A stretch of DNA of 27,120 nt from DASZIT01 sp035948855. GTDB lineage: Bacteria > Actinomycetota > Acidimicrobiia > Acidimicrobiales > RAAP-2. Both the position numbers and the translations under genes were made by a program. Shown here piece by piece: positions 7,728 through 14,626 of this stretch. Position 1 is the first letter of the stretch, and the number at the start of each line of letters is the position of its first letter. The notes below the pieces were generated by a model. That model saw nothing but the letters and a program-made list of their open reading frames with translations, made no database searches and was not told the DNA's origin. The stretch spans positions 1 to 27,120 of the forward strand of contig DASZIT010000036.1 in NCBI GenBank assembly GCA_035948855.1, given 5' to 3'.

Positions 7728-8339
7728 CTATTTGAGGAGGAACAGGCAGACGAAGAGGCCGACCCAGACGATGTCAACGAAGTGCCAGTAGTAACTGACA
7801 CCTTGGAACACAGCTGTCTCGCCCGGGTCACCCTTGGGCCCTTTCAAACGACCGAGGAGGAAGATCATGGCCACCAGACCCAGGGTCACGTGGAGGCCGT
7901 GCAGTCCGCTCATGATGTAGAAGAGCGAGGCAAACGCGGTGTGGGTCGGATCAGTGGCCGAGTCGTGGGACAGGGTGATCCACTCGTAGAACTGGTTGGC
8001 CACGAACAAGGACCCCATCACCAGGGTGAGGACGATGAACTGCTTGGCCCGGCGTCTCTCGCCCCGCTCCTGGTCCCAGACCGCCTTCTGCATGGTGAAG
8101 CTCGATGCCACCAGGATGACGGTGAAGACCCCGGCCTGGATGGTGTCCAGATGGGTTCCGGCCGGCGGCCACACCGAGGCATGGGCCCGAATGGTGAAAA
8201 ACGCCGCGAACAGACCGCTGAAAAACATCACTTCGGAGCCGAGCCAGATCATGACCCCGACAGCCAGCATCGGCGGCCGATCGGGGCGGTGGCGCTGGCG
8301 CGGATTGGTCGCCGGGTCGATGGCGATGGCCTGGGTCAC
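7728..8339 (-). CDS. ctaE: Cytochrome c oxidase subunit III
   Basis: The 203-residue subunit III of the aa3 oxidase has about five membrane segments, matching the short actinobacterial form that lacks the first two helices of the seven-helix type. Family signatures include 'WLGSEVMFF' with conserved E35, 'MSGLHGLHV' near residue 143, and 'YWHFVDIVWVGLF' near the C-terminus. Subunit III stabilises subunit I and its proton uptake. The gene opens the ctaE-qcrC-qcrA-qcrB operon, in the order known from other actinobacteria, although ctaD-ctaF lie on the opposite strand more than 6 kb away. The start is a GTG with no ribosome binding site; a -10-like hexamer six bases upstream suggests a leaderless transcript. 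Confidence 0.95.
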   Translation of the reverse strand: MTQAIAIDPATNPRQRHRPDRPPMLAVGVMIWLGSEVMFFSGLFAAFFTIRAHASVWPPAGTHLDTIQAGVFTVILVASSFTMQKAVWDQERGERRRAKQFIVLTLVMGSLFVANQFYEWITLSHDSATDPTHTAFASLFYIMSGLHGLHVTLGLVAMIFLLGRLKGPKGDPGETAVFQGVSYYWHFVDIVWVGLFVCLFLLK

Positions 8340-8345
8340 GGCGTA

Positions 8346-8351
8346 TTTCTA
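8346..8351 (-). promoter_or_regulatory. Putative -10 element for ctaE-qcrCAB (leaderless)
   Basis: TAGAAA (minus strand) lies exactly six bases before the ctaE GTG, so transcription would begin at or next to the start codon. No Shine-Dalgarno-like sequence is present in between. A clear -35 box is not visible; TTGGCT 19 bases upstream is a weak possibility. Confidence 0.4.
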
Positions 8352-8444
8352 GTCGAACCCAGGCCCCCGAAGCCAACTAGCCCGTTTCGCCTAACCAGGC
8401 ACGGTTCAGGCACAGTCTGGTCACGAGTGCATGACGTTTGCGTG

Positions 8445-10826
8445 TCAGTTGGGGGGAGTCAACATCGCAGCTAGCGGGGCCCGGTGGACCACCGTCAGGC
8501 TCTGGGTCGGGCGGGTCAGAGCCACGTACAGGGTGCGCAATCCCCGGGCCGTCTCGCCGGCGATGACCCCCGGCTCCACCACCACCACCGAATCGAACTC
8601 GAGGCCGTTCACCGCGTCGGCGGCGAGCAAGACCAGGGGCTCCGAAAGGCCACCTTTTCGCATGTTCTGTGGATCGACTGTGGGAAAGCCGACATCGACG
8701 AGCGCGGACGCCAACTCCGGAAGCAATTCCGCCGGGGCGATGACCGCCACCCGACCCGGAGCCAGCACCGCCACCTCCGAGGCCGCCTCGTGCGCGACCT
8801 GTTCGGCCAGACGCTGATCGGTGGCGCCTTCGAAGGTCCCGCCGGGTCCGAATACCGGGACCATCCGGGGCGGCTTCCCGGTCCGCCGCACCGGTTGAGG
8901 GGGCTGCAGCTCGGGAGCGGCGACGGCCAGCACCCGGGAGGCGACCTCAAGGACTTCCGCGGGTGTCCGGTAGCTGACGGTCAGCTCGACCATCCGCGCC
9001 TGGCGCCGGCTGGGCAGGTGTTCGGTGATGTCGGTCCAGTGGCGGGGGGCCCACGGGGCGGTGGCCTGGGCGATGTCGCCGACCACGGTCATCGAACCCG
9101 ACAGGGAGCGCCGGGCCACCATCCGCAGCTGCATCGGCGACAGGTCCTGCACCTCGTCGACCACGATGTGCCCGTAACTCCGGGCGCTGTCGTCGGCCGA
9201 CCCGTTCCGAGGTCCGAGGAGGTGCCGGGCTTCGTCGACCAGGGCGGCATCCGCCGCCGTCCAGGTGACATCGTCAAAGGACGCCGAGCGCGGGCGGTGG
9301 AGCAGCGCCTCTTCTTCGGCACTCAGGATGTTCTTCCCGGCCGCCGCCACCAGCGGCGGGGCGCCGAACAGGTCGTGGAGCAGTTCGTTGGGCGAGAGCC
9401 GGGGCCAGATCCGGTCGAGCGCGGCCATGAACTCGGGAACCCGGTGGACTTTGCGCGAGAAGTCCTCGAGATCGAACTCCTCCTCCGAGAGATCCGAGGG
9501 GTCTTCGTAACCGGGAAAGGCGGTGATCTCCCCCGAAGTCCCCGACCCCAACGTCTGTTGGGTCTGACGGGCCCGATCGGCCAGCACCTGGACCACCGCC
9601 TGGGACACCAGACGCCGCCGGGCATTGTGGGTTCCGGGTCGCCGCCGGGCCATGTCGATGATGTCCCTGGTGTCGGCCACGGTGAGTCGGAGCAGCAGCG
9701 CGCCATAGGGAATGGCGATGTCGGCACCCAGCGGGCGCTGGCGGGTCCGCACTGCCCGCTTCATCACCCGGGCCATCCGGGCGTCGCCTTTCAACAGCGC
9801 CACCGCGGTGGGCTCGGTCCCTCGCACCCGAATCTCGGGAACCAGCCCGGAGATGGTGGACAGCGTCACCCCCGTCTCCCCCAACGACGGCAACACCTGT
9901 TCGATGTAACGCAGGAACAGTGGGTTCGGACCCACCACCAGCACCCCCTGCCGCTCCAGCGGGAAGCGGTGGGTGTACAGGAGGTAGGCGGCCCGGTGGA
10001 GGGCGACGGCCGTCTTGCCGGTGCCGGGCCCGCCCTGGACCACCATCACCCCCGAGAGGGGCGAGCGGATGATCTCGTCCTGCTCCCGCTGGATGGTGGA
10101 GACGATGTCGATCATGTGGCCGGACCGGGCCCGGTCGAGGGCGGCCAGCAGGGCGGCCGGCCCCCCGATGGGCACGTCGCCCAGAATCAGCTCACCGCCG
10201 TGGTCGCCGTCGCGGGGGCTTCCACCGGACTCGGAGCCGGCGTCGGGGTCGGAGGTGCCCAGGTTGGGATCCGACGGCGCGCCGTCCAGCCCTCCGATGG
10301 CGAACCGCTCGTCCTCGACCCCCACCACCCGCCGGCCGTCGAGGGCGAGATGCCGGCGAAGGACCAGGCCCTGAGGATCCCGCCCGGTCGCCCGGTAGAA
10401 CGGCTCGGCCACCGGGGCCCGCCAGTCCACCACCAGGGGATCGAGGTCGGCGCTGTGGATGGCCAATCTGCCGATGTGGAACACCTCGGTGTTCACGGCT
10501 CCGTTGTGGTCGCCGCCGTAGCCGCCGTCGGCGTCGCCGCGGTGGTGGCTGCCGTCGCCGTTCCCGTCGGCCTCAGCACCGTCGGGCACCACCCGGTCGA
10601 TCCGGCCGAAAGTGAGGGCCTGATCGCCGATGTCGAGTTGCTCCAGGCGGGCCATGGAGGTGCGTACGATCACATCACGTTCGGTCCGGGACTGGAAGGT
10701 CCCGCCCTTCCCGAGGTCGAGCACTCCACCGAGCATGGAGTTGGCATCGTCACGCATGGCGTCGAGCCGCGCGTAGGCCATGTCGACGAACTCCTGTTCG
10801 GCGTGTAGCTCACGATCGACCCCCAC
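8445..10826 (-). CDS. HelD/HelR-like superfamily 1 helicase (RNA polymerase-associated)
   Basis: The 793-residue UvrD-type ATPase resembles the actinobacterial HelD/HelR group, which binds RNA polymerase and releases stalled or rifamycin-bound enzyme. The N-terminus is helical ('ELHAEQEFVDMAYARLDAMR'), as expected for the arm that enters the polymerase channel. Walker A is 'GGPGTGKT' (residues 265-272) and Walker B is 'DEVQD' (557-561). Later motifs include 'VSYRTPAEVLEVA' and 'YVALTRPTQSLTVVH'. An unusual Gly/Asp/His-rich stretch lies near residues 90-115. The frame stays open upstream to 11021, but I chose the GTG at 10826 because GGAGG sits five bases before it and a good -10 (TACAAT) lies 47 bases upstream; a GTG at 10832 is an alternative. 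Upstream residues in the longer frame look like non-coding translation. Confidence 0.88.
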   Translation of the reverse strand: MGVDRELHAEQEFVDMAYARLDAMRDDANSMLGGVLDLGKGGTFQSRTERDVIVRTSMARLEQLDIGDQALTFGRIDRVVPDGAEADGNGDGSHHRGDADGGYGGDHNGAVNTEVFHIGRLAIHSADLDPLVVDWRAPVAEPFYRATGRDPQGLVLRRHLALDGRRVVGVEDERFAIGGLDGAPSDPNLGTSDPDAGSESGGSPRDGDHGGELILGDVPIGGPAALLAALDRARSGHMIDIVSTIQREQDEIIRSPLSGVMVVQGGPGTGKTAVALHRAAYLLYTHRFPLERQGVLVVGPNPLFLRYIEQVLPSLGETGVTLSTISGLVPEIRVRGTEPTAVALLKGDARMARVMKRAVRTRQRPLGADIAIPYGALLLRLTVADTRDIIDMARRRPGTHNARRRLVSQAVVQVLADRARQTQQTLGSGTSGEITAFPGYEDPSDLSEEEFDLEDFSRKVHRVPEFMAALDRIWPRLSPNELLHDLFGAPPLVAAAGKNILSAEEEALLHRPRSASFDDVTWTAADAALVDEARHLLGPRNGSADDSARSYGHIVVDEVQDLSPMQLRMVARRSLSGSMTVVGDIAQATAPWAPRHWTDITEHLPSRRQARMVELTVSYRTPAEVLEVASRVLAVAAPELQPPQPVRRTGKPPRMVPVFGPGGTFEGATDQRLAEQVAHEAASEVAVLAPGRVAVIAPAELLPELASALVDVGFPTVDPQNMRKGGLSEPLVLLAADAVNGLEFDSVVVVEPGVIAGETARGLRTLYVALTRPTQSLTVVHRAPLAAMLTPPN

Positions 10827-10872
10827 CGGCACCTCCGTTCTGCACTCCCCATCCGGCTCAGGGGAACCCTTG

Positions 10873-10878
10873 ATTGTA
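10873..10878 (-). promoter_or_regulatory. Putative -10 element for the HelR-like gene
   Basis: TACAAT on the minus strand fits the TANNNT housekeeping -10 consensus. It would place the transcript start near 10866, about 30 bases before the GGAGG ribosome binding site at 10831-10835. No recognisable -35 is seen, and I do not see the rifamycin-associated inverted element known upstream of some helR genes. A short near-palindrome, AGGGGAACCCT, lies at the predicted transcript start. Confidence 0.5.
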
Positions 10879-11065
10879 TGCCTCCATTCCCACCGCCGTG
10901 ACCGACCTCGTCTCCGCCGGGCTTTCTGCCGTTTCTCCGTCGGGTGACGGACCGGGAGCGAAACCGGGGCCCTGAGCCACCGCGTCCGCCCGCCACCTGC
11001 TCCGATCGCGCATCGGCCCACCCATCCCGGCCGGGGCCGGTTCGTTCACCCCGCAGGCGCAGCGG

Positions 11066-11071
11066 TAGCGT
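11066..11071 (+). promoter_or_regulatory. Putative -10 element for hemE (leaderless)
   Basis: TAGCGT is followed by six bases and then the hemE GTG, the same geometry as at ctaE. No strong ribosome binding site is present. The remaining 10879-11065 part of this divergent gap shows no further gene or clear regulatory site. Confidence 0.42.
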
Positions 11072-11077
11072 CCCAGG

Positions 11078-12148
11078 GTGCCTCCATCCCCTTCTGGCCG
11101 TCACCAAGGCTCGGCGTTCATCCGGGCATGCCGCAGCCAGAGCGTCCCCCACGTCCCGGTGTGGTTCATGCGCCAGGCCGGCCGGGCACTCCCCGAGTAC
11201 CGGGCCGAGCGGGGCACCGGCAGCATTCTCGAGGCCATCGCCCAACCCGAACTGGTCGCCAAGCTGACCCGGCAACCGGTCACCCGCTATGGCACCGATG
11301 CCGCCATCCTCTTCTCCGACATCGTGGTTCCGGTCGCCGCCATCGGGTTCGGCGTGGACATTGCCCCGGGAGTCGGACCGGTGGTGTCCCAACCGTTCGC
11401 CTCGAAGGGCGACCTCCAGCGGCTCCGGCCCCTCGAACCCGAGATCGACACGCCGTACGTCACCGAGGCCGTCCGGATCCTGGCCAGAGAGCTCCCGGTC
11501 CCCCTGATCGGCTTCGCCGGGGGTCCGTTCACGGTGGCCAGCTATCTGGTGGAAGGCGGCCCGTCGAGGAACTTCACCCGGGTCAAAGCCCTGATGCACA
11601 CCGAGCCCGGCCTCTGGCACCAGCTGATCGACGTCCTCACCGATCTGGCGCTGGCATCGTTGCGTTCGCAGCTCGATGCCGGAGCGGATGCCGTCCAGGT
11701 CTTCGACAGCTGGGCGGGGATCCTGACCCCTCGCCACTACGAGGAACTGGTCCTGCCTGCCACCCGCCGGCTGTTCGCCGAGCTGGCCAGCTCCCATCCC
11801 GGCATCCCCACCATTCTCTTCGGGGTCGGGACCGGGGAGCTCCTCTCGCTGATGGGCACCGCCGACAGCTCGGTGGTCGGGGTCGACTGGCGGGTACCCC
11901 TGGACGAGGCCCGCCGACGGATCGGGCCCGGGATCGCCGTCCAGGGGAATCTCGATCCCGCCCTCTGCCTCTCCACCTGGCCGGTGGCCGCCGCCGAGAC
12001 CCGCGAGGTCCTCGACCGGGCCGGGACCGCACCGGGGCATATCTTCAACCTCGGCCACGGGGTCCTGCCCGAGACCGACCCGGCCATCCTCGAGGAAGTG
12101 GTCAGGCTGGTTCATGCCGAAGGCCGGGCCGGGGTGGAGTCACCGTGA
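11078..12148 (+). CDS. hemE: Uroporphyrinogen decarboxylase
   Basis: HemE removes four carboxyl groups from uroporphyrinogen III to give coproporphyrinogen III in the cytoplasm. The 356 residues match the family's usual length of about 340-360. The substrate-binding signature 'PVWFMRQAGRALPEYR' is near the N-terminus. Further family features are 'ILFSDIVVP', 'GFAGGPFTVASYLVEGG', 'VQVFDSWAGILTP' and the C-terminal 'FNLGHGVLPETD' with the conserved histidine. The start is a GTG, and the first 25 residues before the signature are typical in length. The stop overlaps the hemH GTG (GTGA). It is the first gene of hemE-hemH-hemY-lnt. Confidence 0.97.
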   Translation: MPPSPSGRHQGSAFIRACRSQSVPHVPVWFMRQAGRALPEYRAERGTGSILEAIAQPELVAKLTRQPVTRYGTDAAILFSDIVVPVAAIGFGVDIAPGVGPVVSQPFASKGDLQRLRPLEPEIDTPYVTEAVRILARELPVPLIGFAGGPFTVASYLVEGGPSRNFTRVKALMHTEPGLWHQLIDVLTDLALASLRSQLDAGADAVQVFDSWAGILTPRHYEELVLPATRRLFAELASSHPGIPTILFGVGTGELLSLMGTADSSVVGVDWRVPLDEARRRIGPGIAVQGNLDPALCLSTWPVAAAETREVLDRAGTAPGHIFNLGHGVLPETDPAILEEVVRLVHAEGRAGVESP

Positions 12149-13149
12149 ACGCGGCGGCCTCGCCTTCACCCTCGCCGATCGGGGTGCTGGTCATGGCCCA
12201 CGGCACTCCGGCCACGCCCCAGGAGATCGAGCCCTTCTACACCTCGATTCGGCGAGGGCGCCCGCCCACCCCGGAGCTGCTGGCCGATCTGGTCAGGCGC
12301 TACGACGCACTCGGCGGCGCCTCGCCCCTCGCCGAGCGCACCCGGCGTCAGGTGGAGGGGCTGGCCGCCACCCTCGAGGTTGTAGCCCCGGGGGACTACA
12401 CCATTGCCTACGGCGCCAAACACACCACTCCCCGGATCGAGGAGGGGGTCGCCGTGCTCCGCGACCGGAACGTCGAACAGATCATCGGCCTGGTCCTGAC
12501 CCCCCACCAGTCGTCGCTCGGGTCCGGCGAGTACCTGCGCCGGGCCGGCGAGGCGGCCGGGGTCGCCGGGGCGACCACGCCTCCCACCGAGTTCGTCGCC
12601 ATCCCGTCGTGGCACCGGGCACCCGGACTGGCCGCCCTGTTGGCGGACAGGACCCGTGCCGCCCTGGAGAGCCTGACTCCGGCCCAGCGCCAGAAGACCA
12701 CTGTCTTCTTCACCGCCCACAGCCTCCCGGAGAAGGCGGTCGCCGACGGCGACCCCTACCCCGATCAGGTCCAGCAATCGGCTTCCGACATCGCCGACCT
12801 CCTCGGGTTCGACCCCGGGTCTGGCTCCGGGTCCGGCCCCGGTTCCGGCCCGGCGTGGGGAGTGGCGTGGCAGAGCCCAGGACGGACCGCCGATCCCTGG
12901 ATGGGCCCCGACCTGGTGTCCGAGATCCGACGGGTGGCCGCGGACGGTGCCACGTCGGTGGTGGTGTGCCCGGTCGGCTTCGTCTCCGATCACCTGGAGA
13001 TCCTCTACGACCTCGACATCGAAGCCGCCGACGTGGCCCGTTCTCTAGGGATGGCGTTCACCCGTACCGCCTCACTCAACGACGATCCCGGATTCCTCCG
13101 GATCCTCGCCGACGTGGTCCGCGCCACCACCACGCCGACCACCCGGTGA
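12145..13149 (+). CDS. hemH: Ferrochelatase (coproporphyrin ferrochelatase, CpfC type)
   Basis: HemH inserts Fe2+ into a porphyrin; in actinobacteria the substrate is coproporphyrin III. The 334-residue protein starts at the GTG overlapping the hemE stop, with TGGAG five bases upstream. Conserved blocks are 'GVLVMAHGTP' at the N-terminus, 'YGAKHTTPRIEEGV', 'FTAHSLPEK' with the metal-binding histidine, and 'FVSDHLEILYDLDIEA' with the conserved glutamate. Before 'WGVAWQSPGRT' there is a low-complexity Gly-Ser-Pro insertion ('GSGSGSGPGSGP'). Only one cysteine ('VVCPVG') is present, so the C-terminal [2Fe-2S] cluster reported for some actinobacterial ferrochelatases should be absent. The stop is one base before the hemY start. 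Confidence 0.95.
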   Translation: MNAAASPSPSPIGVLVMAHGTPATPQEIEPFYTSIRRGRPPTPELLADLVRRYDALGGASPLAERTRRQVEGLAATLEVVAPGDYTIAYGAKHTTPRIEEGVAVLRDRNVEQIIGLVLTPHQSSLGSGEYLRRAGEAAGVAGATTPPTEFVAIPSWHRAPGLAALLADRTRAALESLTPAQRQKTTVFFTAHSLPEKAVADGDPYPDQVQQSASDIADLLGFDPGSGSGSGPGSGPAWGVAWQSPGRTADPWMGPDLVSEIRRVAADGATSVVVCPVGFVSDHLEILYDLDIEAADVARSLGMAFTRTASLNDDPGFLRILADVVRATTTPTTR

Positions 13150-13150
13150 C

Positions 13151-14626
13151 GTGAGCGACGCCCGCCCCGGCCCGGTCATCGCGGTGGTGGGCGCCGGGAT
13201 TGCCGGTCTGGCCGCCGCCTGGGAACTGGCAACTACCTCGGATCTGGCCCCGAGAAACGGGCCACCCACCGTGGTGGTCCTCGATGCCGACGATCGAGCC
13301 GGCGGAAAGTTGGCCTCGGCCGAATTCGACGGGCGGACCGTCGATGTGGCCGCCGACGCCTTCCTGGCCCGCCGGCCGGAGGCAACCGAACTCGTCGAGG
13401 AGCTGGGCATCTCGGAGGAACTGGTGCCGGTGGGGGCGTCGGGGGCGTCGATCCTGGCCCGGGGTCGGCTCCGCCCGATGCCCGCCGGCCTGGCCCTGGG
13501 TGTCCCGACCCGGTGGTGGCCACTCGCCCGGTCGGGCCTGCTCAGTCCCCCGGAGTCGTTCCGGGTGGTGAAGGACCTGCTGTTGCCCCATCTTTCCGCC
13601 GGGACGACCGGCGACCGATCGGTGGCCGACATCGTCGCCCAGCGGCTGGGCCGGCCGGTGGTCGAGCGGTTGGTGGATCCCCTCATCGGCGGGATCAACG
13701 CCGGTGGCGTCGACGAGCTCAGTGCCGCCGCCACCTTCCCCGCCCTGATCGCCGCCTCCCATCAGCCGGGCAGCCTCATGCGCGCCCTCGGCCGCCTACC
13801 CGCGCCGGACACCGAGGGACCGGTGTTCTGGTCGCTCCGCGACGGGACCGCGAGTCTGGCCGACCGCCTGGTCGAACGACTGGTCGAGCCGGGGGCGCCC
13901 GGGAAGGTGTCCGTCCGGACCGGGGTGTCGGTCGACGACATCACCCAGCTTCCCGGCTCGGCGACGGCACCTCGGCGATGGGGGCTCACCCTCAGCGGAA
14001 CCGAATCGGATCTGGTGGTGGACGGCATCGTCCTCGCGGTTCCCGCCCCGCGGGCGGCGGTGCTGCTGGCTTCCTCCGCCCCGGTCGCCGCCGGGATCCT
14101 CAGCACCATCGAGTACGCCTCGGTGGCGGTGGTGACGATGGCCATCCCCGCCGACGCTATCGGCGCCAGGCTCGAGGGCACCGGATTTCTCGTCCCGCGG
14201 ACCTCCCACATCGACGGTCGGCGGGCGCTCATGACCGGCTGTACCTACCTGTCCCGAAAATGGCCGCACCTGGCCGCCGCCGGCCACGAGCTGATCCGGG
14301 TCTCGGTGGGACGGGACGGCGACGAGCGGTACCAGGATCTCGACGACGCCGAGACGGCCGCCGCCGCCTTCTCCGAGTTGGCCCGGGTGCTCGACATCGC
14401 CGGCGACCCCACCGACGCGCGGGTGACGCGCTGGGAGGACGCCTTCCCGCAGTACCGGGTCGGCCATCTCGTTCGGGTGGCCAAGATCGAGGAAGCCGTC
14501 TCCGCACTCCCCGGTCTAGCCGTGGCCGGCGCCGCCTACCGGGGGGTCGGCATCCCTGCCTGCATCGCGAGCGGCCGAAGCGCGGCGCGGTCAGTGCTGT
14601 CTTCGCTCCCCGGGATGGTCCGATGA
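13151..14626 (+). CDS. hemY: Coproporphyrinogen III oxidase / protoporphyrinogen oxidase family flavoprotein
   Basis: This 491-residue FAD-dependent oxidase belongs to the HemY/HemG family. The Rossmann dinucleotide-binding motif 'VVGAGIAGLAAAWELA' is at residues about 13-28. 'LVDPLIGGINAGGVDELSA' lies in the middle, and the C-terminal FAD-binding motif 'GAAYRGVGIPACIASG' is near residues 457-472. In actinobacteria this family mainly acts as CgoX, oxidising coproporphyrinogen III to coproporphyrin III, which matches its position beside hemE and hemH. ChdC, which would finish haem synthesis, is not in the window. The GTG start follows the hemH stop by one base, and the stop overlaps the lnt ATG (ATGA). 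The substrate assignment is by phylum, not by residues seen. Confidence 0.94.
   Translation: MSDARPGPVIAVVGAGIAGLAAAWELATTSDLAPRNGPPTVVVLDADDRAGGKLASAEFDGRTVDVAADAFLARRPEATELVEELGISEELVPVGASGASILARGRLRPMPAGLALGVPTRWWPLARSGLLSPPESFRVVKDLLLPHLSAGTTGDRSVADIVAQRLGRPVVERLVDPLIGGINAGGVDELSAAATFPALIAASHQPGSLMRALGRLPAPDTEGPVFWSLRDGTASLADRLVERLVEPGAPGKVSVRTGVSVDDITQLPGSATAPRRWGLTLSGTESDLVVDGIVLAVPAPRAAVLLASSAPVAAGILSTIEYASVAVVTMAIPADAIGARLEGTGFLVPRTSHIDGRRALMTGCTYLSRKWPHLAAAGHELIRVSVGRDGDERYQDLDDAETAAAAFSELARVLDIAGDPTDARVTRWEDAFPQYRVGHLVRVAKIEEAVSALPGLAVAGAAYRGVGIPACIASGRSAARSVLSSLPGMVR

Noticed and set aside
8484..10808. 774-codon open frame on the plus strand opposite the HelR-like gene
   Set aside because: It is a high-GC antisense shadow. 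Its translation is Gly/Pro/His/Arg-rich with no domain, while the minus strand encodes clear helicase motifs.
10827..11021. Longer N-terminus for the HelR-like protein
   Set aside because: The extra residues are Arg/Gly/Pro-rich and unlike the family, and they include the likely -10 and ribosome binding site of the gene.
13513..14622. Upstream extension of the lnt reading frame through hemY
   Set aside because: The extension translates as Arg/Pro/Gly-rich low-complexity sequence and overlaps the well-supported hemY; the ATG at 14623 is coupled to the hemY stop.
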